64,000 nucleotides of DNA from G963663365 sp963663365 (GTDB taxonomy: Bacteria > Hinthialibacterota > Hinthialibacteria > Hinthialibacterales > G963663365): positions 868,001 to 932,000 of the forward strand of contig CAXXIH010000004.1 in the NCBI GenBank assembly GCA_963663365.2. The letters are read 5' to 3'. Below are positions 35,387 through 44,684 of this stretch, piece by piece. A program made the translations under genes and the position numbers. Below the pieces are notes generated by a model. It worked only from the letters and a program-made list of their open reading frames with translations, was not told the origin of the DNA and ran no database searches. Each line of letters opens with the position of its first letter. Position 1 is the stretch's first letter.

Positions 35387-36466
35387 TTGCTGCCCTGGAA
35401 TCGTCATCGCCCAAGTTATTTGATTTATTATGTTACCTCCAAGTGCAATTTGCGCTGCCGCCACTGCTTTTATCTTGAAGAACTCAACCAACATGACGAT
35501 CTGACCTTAGATGAAGTGCAGCGTGTCGCCGAGAAGGCTGCGCCTTTAGACTTCGTCCGTTTGACTGGCGGCGAACCCTTTATCCGCAAAGACCTTCCCG
35601 AGGTCATCGAGGCCTTTCATAAACGCGCTGGCGTTGGACGTATGGGTCTGATTTCCAATGCAACCCTCCCGGATCGCATGGTTGCCGCTGTACGTGAAAT
35701 CTTCGCCCGCTCACCGGAGTTGACTTTGGATTTGGGCGTATCAATCGATGGTCTTGCCGATGTTCATGACGATTTGCGCGGACGCAAAGGACTTTTCGAT
35801 ACCGCCCGTAAAGCGGTACATGAACTTGTCGCGCTTCAACCGGAACTCCCCGGATTGATGACATCGCTGGTTATCACCATTTCCAAACGTAACCTTTCCA
35901 CATTAAATGAGCTTTACGATGAAGTCTCCGGTTGGGGCGTTGACCGCCTCTCAGTCAATATGGTGCGCGGACGGATCGCCGGGCCGGATCTCAAAGATGT
36001 TCCCTTCGAGACTTACTGTGCATTTGCCGAACGCCTGGAGCGTTATCATCAGGCGCATCAACGTGGCTTGAAACCAGCGGCCCAACGCGCAAAAAACCGC
36101 CTGACACGAAAAGCCATTCAAGAAGTAATGAATGGACATCACAACGATATCCCTTGCCTGGCCGCCGATGCAATTTGTGTGCTCTATTCCGATGGCATTG
36201 TGTCCGTTTGTGAGACTTTGGATGAAGATGCTGATGAAGAACTGATCCAGGATGGCAAACCGGTCAATTCGTTATTGGGCAATGTCCGTGATACGAATTA
36301 CGATCTGCATAATATCCTCGAATCCGAGGCCGCCGAACGCGCCCGAAAATGGATCCGCAAAACCAACTGTTCCTGCACCCATGAATGTTTTCTAACCGCT
36401 TCCATTCTTTGGGGCGGCTTATCAACCGTTCCATCGTTAATCCGTGAGACAATTTCAGCCCGCTAG
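35387..36466 (+). CDS. Radical SAM protein
   Basis: 359 residues beginning with TTG at 35387; AAGGAG six bases upstream decides it. The [4Fe-4S] motif CNLRCRHC gives Cys20, Cys24 and Cys27, followed by the GGEP motif in LTGGEPFIRKDL. The C-terminal part has further cysteines (IPCLAADAIC, VSVCE, TNCSCTHECF) that could ligate an auxiliary cluster, as in SPASM/twitch proteins of the MoaA/PqqE group. No substrate peptide or cofactor gene is adjacent, so the reaction is unknown. Confidence 0.9.
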   Translation: MLPWNRHRPSYLIYYVTSKCNLRCRHCFYLEELNQHDDLTLDEVQRVAEKAAPLDFVRLTGGEPFIRKDLPEVIEAFHKRAGVGRMGLISNATLPDRMVAAVREIFARSPELTLDLGVSIDGLADVHDDLRGRKGLFDTARKAVHELVALQPELPGLMTSLVITISKRNLSTLNELYDEVSGWGVDRLSVNMVRGRIAGPDLKDVPFETYCAFAERLERYHQAHQRGLKPAAQRAKNRLTRKAIQEVMNGHHNDIPCLAADAICVLYSDGIVSVCETLDEDADEELIQDGKPVNSLLGNVRDTNYDLHNILESEAAERARKWIRKTNCSCTHECFLTASILWGGLSTVPSLIRETISAR

Positions 36467-36519
36467 GCTTCTCTGAAACGCTGGATTTCCACCTTAAAAA
36501 CTCAATTGACAAATCCGCG

Positions 36520-38448
36520 ATGCCATTGGAAATTATGTTCCAAGCGAGCGCCGCATACGAATACGCGGGTGGAATCGTTAATTCTTCATTTTTGCGGCGA
36601 TGGAGCCTCGCTCAGGTTCGGATAATGCCGCAATTCGATTCACCGCGACCCGGTGTATTTATACTCCGGTTTGTTCTCTTTGCAGTCTTCTTTTGCATTG
36701 CCTTGGTAATATGCCATCGAATCTATGGTTGGTCATTTGCCGATGAGATGCTTCTTTTCTTATTCCCCCCGGTTTATTATTCCGCTGCTCATTATAGGCG
36801 TCGCACTTACCTAATTGCCTTTATCATCGGTATAGCCGCCTCGCTGATTACACTTCCTATTATTGTCCGGCATATTCAGCCTTCCGCGCATACATTAACC
36901 ATGCTTTGCATCACCTTGCTTTTCAGTATGGAAGGTACGTACCGAAGTGTTCAGAGAAGACGAAGCATCGAGTCCGAGCTGGAAAGAGCTCATGCGGAGC
37001 TGGAAAAGCGGGTTGAAGAACGTACTCAAGAACTGGCCGTCGCAAACCAATCGCTGCAAAGCGAAATTCAAGAACGCAAACGGGCCGAAGAAATCCTTCG
37101 ACAACAGCAATCGGAAGAATACACATTTCAGGGACGTCTTGTTGCTTTGCAGGAAATCAGCAATGAGCTCGCATCCGTTCCCGATGTCGACACTCTATGC
37201 CGTCGAGCCGTGGTGGCGGGGCGTAAGCAGCTCGGTTTTGATCGATTGGGAATTTGGTTCATCGACAAAAACGACCCGGAATATTTAGTCGGCACATTCG
37301 GCATCGATGAAAATGGGGAAGTCCGTGACGAGCGGAATTGCAGATTTGAAATGCATAAAAACTCACTATTTATCGATTTAATGAAAACGAAAATGCGCGT
37401 GCAGTGTTTGCTGCAGCAGGTCATTTATAACCACCGTAATGAGCCCGTGGGAAACGGCTCCGGGGCAATCGTGGCAATTTGGAATGCAAACACAATTATC
37501 GGTTTTATTAGCGTAGATAATCTTCTCGAAAATAAGCCTATTGATGATCGTCAATGTGAATTATTAACACTTTACGCTTCGACAATCGGCCACTTGTGCA
37601 CCCTCAAACGCCAACGCGAGGAACATGACCGCCTCGAGGCTCAACTCCGTCAATCCCAAAAATTAAAAGCCATTGGCATGTTGGCCGGCGGCGTCGCGCA
37701 TGAATTCAACAATTTACTCACCGGCATTCTCGGAAATTTACGTCTGGCTCAATATAAAACTGATATCGATAAATTGAAGCAGCATTTGCTTAAAGCCGAA
37801 ACATCCGCGCGGCATGCGGCAATTTTGGTTAAGGAACTTTTGGCCTTTGGCCGCAAAACTGATGTCCATTTAGACAATACGGAAGTCGATGAAATCCTGA
37901 ATGATGTTATTGAGGAAATTAGATCCGGTATGGATGGGAAAATCGAATTGACTTTCCGCAAAGATGACGACTTGCCTATGGTCATGGCCGACTCATCTAA
38001 ACTCCAGCAGGCTTTACGAAATTTGTATGCAAATGCTTACGATGCGCTGAAAGATAAAATGGCCATACAGGTCGAAAATGGTCAAACTCCACAACCTCTT
38101 CAATTGTCGGTCGACGCCAAAAAGTGGATAGTGACCGAAGAGCATTTGCCGCCGAATACGGAAGCCCGCCCGGGGTGTTATGTGCGATTCCGGGTGGCCG
38201 ATAACGGCAAAGGTATGGATACCGAAACCAGGCAACACGTGTTCGAGCCTTTTTTTACAACGAAAGAAGTCGGGAAGGGCACTGGCTTGGGATTAGCCAT
38301 GGTTTATGGAATTGTCGAACAACACAAAGGTTGGATCGAAATGAAAAGCTCGCCGGAATCAGGATCTGTATTCGATGTCTTTATTCCCGCGGTGGAAAAT
38401 TCGGCGTTGAATGTCACGCAGACGCATTCCTCACTTAAAGCCGTATAA
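36520..38448 (+). CDS. Membrane sensor histidine kinase with GAF domain
   Basis: 642 residues. Four to five transmembrane helices (about residues 45-140), a coiled-coil linker (ELEKRVEERTQELAVANQSL), a GAF-like domain (about residues 200-360), then HisKA with phospho-His394 in GGVAHEFNNLLTGILG and an HATPase_c with N box NLYANAYDAL, G1 VADNGKGMD and G2 KGTGLGLAMVYG. No receiver domain and no response regulator next door. Start is uncertain between 36520, 36535 and about 36625. The membrane part resembles MASE-type sensors. Confidence 0.9.
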   Translation: MPLEIMFQASAAYEYAGGIVNSSFLRRWSLAQVRIMPQFDSPRPGVFILRFVLFAVFFCIALVICHRIYGWSFADEMLLFLFPPVYYSAAHYRRRTYLIAFIIGIAASLITLPIIVRHIQPSAHTLTMLCITLLFSMEGTYRSVQRRRSIESELERAHAELEKRVEERTQELAVANQSLQSEIQERKRAEEILRQQQSEEYTFQGRLVALQEISNELASVPDVDTLCRRAVVAGRKQLGFDRLGIWFIDKNDPEYLVGTFGIDENGEVRDERNCRFEMHKNSLFIDLMKTKMRVQCLLQQVIYNHRNEPVGNGSGAIVAIWNANTIIGFISVDNLLENKPIDDRQCELLTLYASTIGHLCTLKRQREEHDRLEAQLRQSQKLKAIGMLAGGVAHEFNNLLTGILGNLRLAQYKTDIDKLKQHLLKAETSARHAAILVKELLAFGRKTDVHLDNTEVDEILNDVIEEIRSGMDGKIELTFRKDDDLPMVMADSSKLQQALRNLYANAYDALKDKMAIQVENGQTPQPLQLSVDAKKWIVTEEHLPPNTEARPGCYVRFRVADNGKGMDTETRQHVFEPFFTTKEVGKGTGLGLAMVYGIVEQHKGWIEMKSSPESGSVFDVFIPAVENSALNVTQTHSSLKAV

Positions 38449-38844
38449 AATAATCCTTTTAATGCCTCGGTTCCTGATCATTTTCCGACACTCCGCTCCC
38501 ATTGTTCAGAAACAATCATGAATGTCCTTTGATGCGCATAAAATCGACCGGTATCCCTCTTTCCAAAATCGCCTTAAGCTAAGGAAAATGAGCATGTTAC
38601 ATCAGACACCAACCTCATTTCCATTCGTGGCATACAGTTTGTTATTGAAAAAAACCAATTCAAAAGTACTTGAATCTGAAAGTACTGAATAAAACTGCAT
38701 TTTGCTTTGACGGTTTAGGGATCATCGTAAGTAATACGTATTAATAAAAAGTCAAAGATCGTTTCGAGAAAATACGTTTACATCGTTAATGATTGAGCCG
38801 CTTGGCTTGATTGATATCTATTAACCTTTGAAAGGGAGGTTGTT
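38449..38844 (+). promoter_or_regulatory. Long 5' region of the outer-membrane protein gene
   Basis: 396 bases without a gene and without the common repeat modules. It holds two AAAGTACT copies 16 bases apart (38663-38670, 38679-38686), a TAATACGTATTA palindrome near 38740, and a CTTTGAC..GTCAAAG inverted pair around it. AAAGGGAGG lies at the 3' end before the ATG. No clear -35/-10 pair. Confidence 0.35.
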
Positions 38845-39654
38845 ATGAGAAAAATATGGGGAATTACATCGGTGGCATTGTGCCTGTGGTCCTGCTTGGC
38901 GATTGTGGCGGTTCAGCCTGCAAGCGCGGAAGACAGAAATGTTGGAATCGGACTGGATATGGCCTATGTCAGCAAATACATGTGGCGTGGTTATGATGTA
39001 TATGACGATCATGGCGCGTTCCAGCCGAGCATTACTTTTGACCTATTTCAGACTGGTTTATCGGCCAATGTGTGGGCTTCCTATGCACTCGAAAGCAGTT
39101 TTGAGGAGCTGGATGAAATCGATTATACAATCGCCTATGAACGCTCATTCTTTGAAGATGAGCTCTATGCCTTGGATTTCGGCATAAACTACATCTTTTA
39201 TGACTTTCCGAATGCGAATTCCGACCTGTCCGATTCACAGGAAGTCGGCATGAGTTTCGCACTAACCGGTCTGCCGGAAATCGGACCGTCTCCAATCGTT
39301 CCGTCTTATTACGTTGCTTACCTCTGGGCCATGAGCAGTGGCGGCCCCGAGGATGGTTATTACCATATTTTCGGCTTGTCCTATGACCTTCCGGTACCGG
39401 CGCTGATTCCCGATCAAGAAGAGCAATGCCTGGCCTTCTCCGCGGATCTAACTTACAACGACGGCGCATTCGGTGTTGATTCAGATTTCACACACGCCAC
39501 CATCGGCGTTGGTACAGACTTCGAATATCAAGGATTTACTCTCTCTCCGTTTCTGAATTATCAGTTCTCGTTCGAGGATGCTGTGAACGACGAAGATGAT
39601 TTCTACGCCGGTTTCACAGTTTCATATGCTTTCTCTATAGGAGGTGATGCATAG
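38845..39654 (+). CDS. Outer-membrane beta-barrel protein, TorF-like putative porin
   Basis: 269 residues with a signal peptide (residues 1-28, ending PASAE). The mature start contains YVSKYMWRGYDVYDD, the TorF-family putative porin signature, followed by alternating aromatic beta strands and a C-terminal strand ending FTVSYAFSIGGDA. A very strong ribosome-binding site (AAAGGGAGG) suggests high expression. It confirms a diderm envelope. Ligand unknown. Confidence 0.82.
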   Translation: MRKIWGITSVALCLWSCLAIVAVQPASAEDRNVGIGLDMAYVSKYMWRGYDVYDDHGAFQPSITFDLFQTGLSANVWASYALESSFEELDEIDYTIAYERSFFEDELYALDFGINYIFYDFPNANSDLSDSQEVGMSFALTGLPEIGPSPIVPSYYVAYLWAMSSGGPEDGYYHIFGLSYDLPVPALIPDQEEQCLAFSADLTYNDGAFGVDSDFTHATIGVGTDFEYQGFTLSPFLNYQFSFEDAVNDEDDFYAGFTVSYAFSIGGDA

Positions 39655-39782
39655 ATCGAAAACTTGACGTGACCGACCGTAAGTTACTCTCGTATCACAT
39701 GGACGGTACCCGAGTCCGTCCGAACAAAAAGCAGCGGAGCCGTATCCAGGAACATGCATCTCTTAAGAGTTGAATCGAATAG

Positions 39783-39965
39783 ATGAAAATGGCAAACACA
39801 CCACCCACTGTCACCCGCCTCATTCCGATTCCTGTGGCGGATGGAATACCCGGACCGCAATGGTTGTGGACCATCCCGAATGCGGGCGGATTTGAGCGCC
39901 TCAATAGCCGTTTCCATCTTCCGGTTTTTCCCATACGCCAGCTAACACATCAGAGCCGTTCGTAA
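39783..39965 (+). CDS. Doubtful small ORF before a terminator
   Basis: 60 residues, MKMANTPPTVTRLIPIPVAD.., Pro-rich and without recognised family. A terminator follows 24 bases after its stop, which is the main reason to list it. The ribosome-binding site is poorly spaced. It may equally be untranslated 3' region of the porin transcript. Confidence 0.2.
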   Translation: MKMANTPPTVTRLIPIPVADGIPGPQWLWTIPNAGGFERLNSRFHLPVFPIRQLTHQSRS

Positions 39966-39989
39966 ACGTTCCCGGATTCGGCGCCATGG

Positions 39990-40034
39990 CCGGTCACGCA
40001 TATGAGCCAAGCGTGACCGGTCATTCCTTTTTTG
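39990..40034 (+). terminator. Intrinsic terminator
   Basis: CCGGTCACGC (39990-39999) pairs with GCGTGACCGG (40011-40020) across an 11-base loop and is followed by TCATTCCTTTTTT. It is 335 bases after the porin-like gene. Confidence 0.75.
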
Positions 40035-40329
40035 GCCATTATTTTTGCGCATTCCTCTTTGGGCAACCGGCCTTCATCGTCCCTGGATATAATCTTAAAA
40101 TCCCATCTCATAATCGTGCGCCGTGAGCGACTGTCTTAAAAATCAAGGGCAACGCCGCCACGAGCCGAATCGACTATCAACACTCTGCTTTGCAGGGTGC
40201 TGATCAGGAATATCCAATAAATACACCCTGAAATCGTGGGCCGGTAGGCTTCATGTCCACGGTGGTCACACCGCGGGAGGGCAAGGCTCCCGCCGAGCCG
40301 CTGCCTGCCATACATACATCTGCATCTCT

Positions 40330-40446
40330 TTGCAGGGTGCTGATCAAATATATTTTCCATGGCGCTTTAATGGGAGCCCGGGTCGCGCGCATGCGCGCAC
40401 CGGCTGCTTTTAATTTAGGCGCCGTTAGGCTTCTTGCCCGCAGGGG
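40330..40446. repeat. Direct repeat, first copy (second at 41070-41186)
   Basis: 117 bases starting TTGCAGGGTGCTGATCAAAT, including a GCGCGCATGCGCGC stretch, repeated 740 bases later with a single difference (C to T). Confidence 0.85.
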
Positions 40447-40589
40447 CTCCCCGCCGGGAGGGCGAAGCTCCTGCTGAGCCGCTTCTTGTCTAAAGCTAAG
40501 CTTGTATCTTACAGGGTGGCCCAGATAAATCTTTTATCTGGGCGCCGAAAGGCGCAAGAGGCGGTAACAAACCATGCTCACCACAAAAA
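40421..40589. repeat. Direct repeat, first copy (second at 40811-40979)
   Basis: About 169 bases starting GCCGTTAGGCTTCTTGCCCG and containing a paired hairpin unit, repeated 390 bases later with one difference (G40541 to A40931). Confidence 0.85.
40520..40555. repeat. Paired hairpin unit, copy 3
   Basis: CCCAGATAAA (40520-40529) pairs with TTTATCTGGG (40533-40542), then GCGCC/GGCGC around GAAA, then AAGAGGC. Compared with copy 1 the stem changed on both sides. A fourth copy at 40910-40945 is identical but for one base that breaks a pair. Confidence 0.75.
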
Positions 40590-40630
40590 CTCCCCCGCCA
40601 TCCACCAACTCCCTCAAATACCCACACCAA

Positions 40631-40738
40631 GCGCCGAAGGCGCGCAATGTAATAGCCCCGGGCAGAGTTTGGACGTCGAAGACGGACAAACGCCGCCCGG
40701 GGTAAATGTTCTTTTTAATTCATAAGCGCTGTAAGCGC
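40631..40738. repeat. Tripartite triloop element, long subtype, copy 3
   Basis: Hairpin 1: GCGCC, GAA, GGCGC (40631-40643). Central hairpin 40656-40702: CCCCGGGC/GCCCGGGG outside, GTTTG/CAAAC, tip CGTC-GAA-GACG. Hairpin 3: GCGCT, GTA, AGCGC (40726-40738). Confidence 0.8.
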
Positions 40739-40810
40739 GTAAGAGAAAAACCAAACCGCCCCGCACGGTGCCTCCCAACTACATCCTTCCCACACGCCCC
40801 AAAATCATGG

Positions 40811-40979
40811 GCCGTTAGGCTTCTTGCCCGCAGGGGCTCCCCGCCGGGAGGGCGAAGCTCCTGCTGAGCCGCTTCTTGTCTAAAGCTAAGCTTGTATCTT
40901 ACAGGGTGGCCCAGATAAATCTTTTATCTGAGCGCCGAAAGGCGCAAGAGGCGGTAACAAACCATGCTCACCACAAAAA
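40811..40979. repeat. Direct repeat, second copy of 40421-40589
   Basis: See first copy. Downstream sequences of the two copies diverge after ACTCCCCCGC, giving a sharp boundary. Confidence 0.85.
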
Positions 40980-41069
40980 CTCCCCCGCTGGCCACCAACT
41001 CCGCATTCTTTTCGTGCCCTTCGTGCTTCTTTTGTGCTTTCGTGATTCAAATACATAAAACCAATCGCC

Positions 41070-41186
41070 TTGCAGGGTGCTGATCAAATATATTTTCCAT
41101 GGCGCTTTAATGGGAGCCCGGGTCGTGCGCATGCGCGCACCGGCTGCTTTTAATTTAGGCGCCGTTAGGCTTCTTGCCCGCAGGGG
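41070..41186. repeat. Direct repeat, second copy of 40330-40446
   Basis: See first copy. The right boundary is at CAGGGG, after which the two copies differ. Confidence 0.85.
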
Positions 41187-41263
41187 TACCCTGACGTGGG
41201 CCGGTAGGCATCTTGCCCACCGGGGTACCCGGGCATCGAACGATTGGGGAACCGTTTATAATC

Positions 41264-42031
41264 TCAATCTATCGTATGTTTAATCTTGTGCGCTTTAAGG
41301 AGCAGCGAAAGCGTTCCCATAATGGTCCTTACCGTGGGCATTTTGCTTTCGCTCTGTTTGGCATCGTAACGGAGCGTAAACGGAATTTCGGTGACTTTAT
41401 CCGGTGCAGTCAGGGCCGCCAATTTCAACAACAACTCGCCCGTACATGCAAATCCTTGGGCTTCCAGAAGATGTTCGCCCCAATGTTCATGGGCCTTTCT
41501 AAGTAAATCCCAACGGATCATCCGGTAACCGCAGGATACATCGTGCACATGCATCCACGGTGCAAAGATGCGGTAGGCCAAGCCCGCTCCTGCAGAAAGA
41601 ACATGACGGTAAGCATTGACGCCGATCTCTTGGCCACCTTGCGCAAAACGGGAAGCGACCACAACATCGAATCCGGTTTCGGCTTTGGCAGCCAGATCGA
41701 GCAGATAGACCGGATCATGGGAAAGGTCTGCATCCATGGCCGCAACCAGATCGCCCGGTTTCCCCTCTTTTAGAATCCAATCCAATCCGGTTAAGAGTGC
41801 GGCTTTCAATCCCCGGTTTTGCGGGTGGCGTAACACAACGAGTTTCTCGGGTTTGGGCTGGCCTAACTCGAGCATGGTTTCGGCAAGATCCCCTGTGCCA
41901 TCGGTGCTGCCGTCATCCACAACCACTACACAGAGAAATTCCTTGAGCCGGTTTCGAACGGCATCGATCTCACGCAGAAGTTCAAGTATTCCTTCGGCCT
42001 CATTATAGGCCGGCAACAACAAATAAATCAT
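41264..42031 (-). CDS. Family 2 glycosyltransferase (dolichyl-phosphate mannosyltransferase-like)
   Basis: 255 residues, GT-A fold without membrane helices. Motifs: LLLPAYNEAEGI at the start, VVVVDDGSTDGTGDLA near residue 36, the DxD-type MDADLSHDP near residue 98 and DVSCGYRMIRW near 165. It transfers a sugar from a nucleotide to a lipid or protein acceptor; the exact pair is unknown. Its start overlaps the recJ stop as ATGA, so it is the last gene of a three-gene operon. Confidence 0.92.
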   Translation of the reverse strand: MIYLLLPAYNEAEGILELLREIDAVRNRLKEFLCVVVVDDGSTDGTGDLAETMLELGQPKPEKLVVLRHPQNRGLKAALLTGLDWILKEGKPGDLVAAMDADLSHDPVYLLDLAAKAETGFDVVVASRFAQGGQEIGVNAYRHVLSAGAGLAYRIFAPWMHVHDVSCGYRMIRWDLLRKAHEHWGEHLLEAQGFACTGELLLKLAALTAPDKVTEIPFTLRYDAKQSESKMPTVRTIMGTLSLLLKAHKIKHTID

Positions 42032-44133
42032 GATGCCGTTTGACTGAGCTCCCGAAATGTCGGCGAATCCATTAAATCCCGCTTCGTCGCGGCAGGACGT
42101 TGTTGAACCATTGTACCCGCACGGACCAATAGAGCGAGTTCCTCTAGCACTTGAATGGCCGCCTGAACCTTTTCCGGATCGATTCCGCGCATTCGCAAAA
42201 GACCGGCAAGAATCTCGGTATCCACACCCCGCTCTGTCTCCATCTTTTCAATCATCTTCCACACATGACCAACCGTGGGACGGTCCAAGACACATCGGAA
42301 CTGACGGCGCGTGACACTCGTCTGCTGCTTTACAGGCCTCGTTTCCTTTTCCGGTGGTGATTGTTTTTTAGCAACAGGCGCGGAATCCGATTCGGAAACG
42401 TTAAGAGTATTTGCAGGCAATGATGACGGATCGATAGGCCGAATCGCCTTAACAACCAATTGCGCTTCACTACGCCCTTGGTAAGAATTCCTATCGACTT
42501 GATAGGCAACCTCAACAGCTCCTGTCGAAAGCCGGTCCATATGATGGCCTTGCCCAAAGGCGACTGCGCTGATCAAGCCGCGCTGGTGTTCGAGTTTGAA
42601 TCTCAGGTGGTTGTTTCCCACCACTTGGCCGCCATAACCCGAAACCCGCGCTTTTGAGCTAAATAATGGTTGAGGATTCCCATTTCCAAATGGCGCCAGC
42701 TTTTCGATTTCATCCAGCAGATCCAGTGACGCCCGTTCAATTGGCAGCTCGGCATCGATCCATAAAGGAGGCAGTTCGATCTCGCCCCCCCACTGTTCAC
42801 GGGCAGCGGCAATCAGGCTGCTTTTGAGCCGGTCCAAATTGGCAAGCGATGCCGATAGTCCCACCGCCATTTCATGCCCGCCACCGGAATTAAGAAGATC
42901 TCGTACCGCTTCAACAACGCTGGCCAGGTTTCTGCCCTCCACGCTGCGCCCGGATCCATGCAGCTCGCCATCTTCAATGCTCATGACAATCGCCGGACGG
43001 TGATAACGGTCCACAAGACGGCTGGCGACAATTCCGACCACGCCTTGGTGCCAGTCTTCACCGGCAACACAAAGCAGAGGGCTATCTCCTTCTGCAAGCC
43101 CCTCCTGTTCGACCCGGTCAATAGCCTCTTGACATACCCGCCGTTCCACAGCCTGCCGTTGCCGGTTGAGGTCATCCATTTGTGAGGCAATCTCGTTGGC
43201 GCGAGCCTCATTATCGGTCAATAACAACTCAATCGCATCGAAAGAGTCTGCTAGCCGCCCTAGTGCATTGAGCCTCGGACCGATTCTGAAACCAATCGTC
43301 TGGGTATCCAAATTCGCTAATTTGGATCCACTAACTTCAAGCAATGCACGGATGCCCATACGAGGTTGCTGGCGCAAAATAGGCAGCGCTTTGGTTACAA
43401 GGCCACGGTTCTCTCCGAGCAAAGGAACAATGTCGGCCACAGTTCCCAACGCAGCCAAATCAATGCCGCTTTTCTCCGGCGGGGCGAGAATTCCGGTCGC
43501 ATCCCGCAGGGCTTGGCAGAGTTTCCAGGCGACCGCGCTCCCACTCAGGTTAGGCCAGGGGTAACGGTCTTCGGGACGGCCGGGATTAAGGATGGCCAGG
43601 CAATTCGGACGTGTATTTCCCGGCTCATGATGGTCGGTGACAATTACATCCAGCCCTTTTTCCGCAGCCAAATCCAAGGCTTCATACGCTTGCGTCCCGC
43701 AATCCACGGTTATCAGCAGCGAGTAACGCTCTGCAACTTCGGCGACTTTCGAGGCTTGGATCCCATACCCATCGAGCAGACGGTGTGGAATGTAATAATC
43801 GGCCTGCAGTCCTAAATCACGAAGAGTCTCAACAACGATGGCCGTGCCGGTCAGACCGTCTACATCATAATCGCCATGCACCAGAACCCGTTCGCCACTT
43901 TCTACTGCGGATAGAATCCGCTCAATAGCGGCATCAATCTCGCTGAACAAATCCGGATCGTGACCGGGAAAATCCGCGGCATGTAGAAATTCATTCACAT
44001 CCGCAGGATCGACCAAACCTCGAACCACAAGCAAACGGGCTAAAAGCGTGGAAATACCGTAAGAATCGGCTAAAGCTTCAATTGCAATGGGATCGGCTTC
44101 ACGAAGTCGCCATGGCCGGGAAAATCCGCTCAC
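42028..44133 (-). CDS. recJ: Single-stranded-DNA exonuclease RecJ
   Basis: 701 residues starting with GTG at 44133 (AAGGAGG upstream). DHH-family motifs: HGDYDVDGLTG near residue 82, VTVDCGTQAYEA.. and VTDHHEPG near 165, and the DHHA1 motif SGGGHEMAVGLSAS near 425. It degrades single strands 5' to 3' in recombination and repair. A C-terminal winged-helix-like tail (residues about 620-690) goes beyond the minimal core. Overlaps its neighbours by four bases at each end. Confidence 0.95.
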   Translation of the reverse strand: MSGFSRPWRLREADPIAIEALADSYGISTLLARLLVVRGLVDPADVNEFLHAADFPGHDPDLFSEIDAAIERILSAVESGERVLVHGDYDVDGLTGTAIVVETLRDLGLQADYYIPHRLLDGYGIQASKVAEVAERYSLLITVDCGTQAYEALDLAAEKGLDVIVTDHHEPGNTRPNCLAILNPGRPEDRYPWPNLSGSAVAWKLCQALRDATGILAPPEKSGIDLAALGTVADIVPLLGENRGLVTKALPILRQQPRMGIRALLEVSGSKLANLDTQTIGFRIGPRLNALGRLADSFDAIELLLTDNEARANEIASQMDDLNRQRQAVERRVCQEAIDRVEQEGLAEGDSPLLCVAGEDWHQGVVGIVASRLVDRYHRPAIVMSIEDGELHGSGRSVEGRNLASVVEAVRDLLNSGGGHEMAVGLSASLANLDRLKSSLIAAAREQWGGEIELPPLWIDAELPIERASLDLLDEIEKLAPFGNGNPQPLFSSKARVSGYGGQVVGNNHLRFKLEHQRGLISAVAFGQGHHMDRLSTGAVEVAYQVDRNSYQGRSEAQLVVKAIRPIDPSSLPANTLNVSESDSAPVAKKQSPPEKETRPVKQQTSVTRRQFRCVLDRPTVGHVWKMIEKMETERGVDTEILAGLLRMRGIDPEKVQAAIQVLEELALLVRAGTMVQQRPAATKRDLMDSPTFRELSQTAS

Positions 44134-44534
44134 TGGTCCTCCTTAGGATCAGTCTCGGAATCAGTTTCGGGAACAAATTCAGGAACGGCATTGATCTCGC
44201 CGGCGTAGATTTTTTTGGCGATCGAATAATCCATATCTTTTTTTTCTTCCAAGACTTCTCTGCTAATCACAACTTCCAACATTTCATTATCATCGCCGCC
44301 TGCATGCAAACGCCGATAGTCCATCCTGGCCTGAATTAAGCCACTGATGCGGAATGCACCGAAGACCCCACCGAAAACCGTGATAAACAAAAGAATCGCA
44401 GCAAGCGGGAAAAGCAGGTATTTCTTGTGATACCAGCTCTTTCTGGGCTCATACCGGCGGCGCAGGATTCTGCGCGCAAGAAACCTCTCCCGCGTCGTCT
44501 TGTATCGGATCTTCGGGCTCGAGTGGGTTCTCAT
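44130..44534 (-). CDS. Small single-pass membrane protein upstream of recJ
   Basis: 134 residues: a very basic N-terminus (RERFLARRILRRRYEPRK), one transmembrane helix (YLLFPLAAILLFITVFGGVFG, given in outline, residues about 39-60) and an acidic tail ending DSETDPKEDQ. The stop overlaps the recJ GTG start. Family not recognised. It faces the divergent zinc-ribbon gene at 44685. Confidence 0.7.
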   Translation of the reverse strand: MRTHSSPKIRYKTTRERFLARRILRRRYEPRKSWYHKKYLLFPLAAILLFITVFGGVFGAFRISGLIQARMDYRRLHAGGDDNEMLEVVISREVLEEKKDMDYSIAKKIYAGEINAVPEFVPETDSETDPKEDQ

Positions 44535-44684
44535 TGCGCTTCGATTGTACGATCATTCATGTACAAGAACAAAGAGTCTGTTTTTTGCATACTGCCGGGC
44601 TATACCCAAAAGAGCAATCGACTACCGACAATTCAAGTAGTAAGATACTTATCAAGTAAACCGGGGCCACCAAGGGAGCAAATC

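Larger units (their letters stand above)
39655..41263. repeat. 1.6-kb gene-poor spacer, largely repeat modules
   Basis: 39655-40090 is unique sequence with one doubtful small frame and a terminator. From about 40125 to 41225 the DNA is a mosaic of repeat modules with two internal direct duplications: 40421-40589 equals 40811-40979 (one mismatch) and 40330-40446 equals 41070-41186 (one mismatch). The E-type tract of TTTCGTG words lies at about 41010-41050. Confidence 0.8.

Noticed and set aside
38630..38650. Sigma-54-like TGGCATACAG..TTTGTT upstream of the porin-like gene
   Set aside because: The -12 dinucleotide is not GC and no activator gene or enhancer site is seen.
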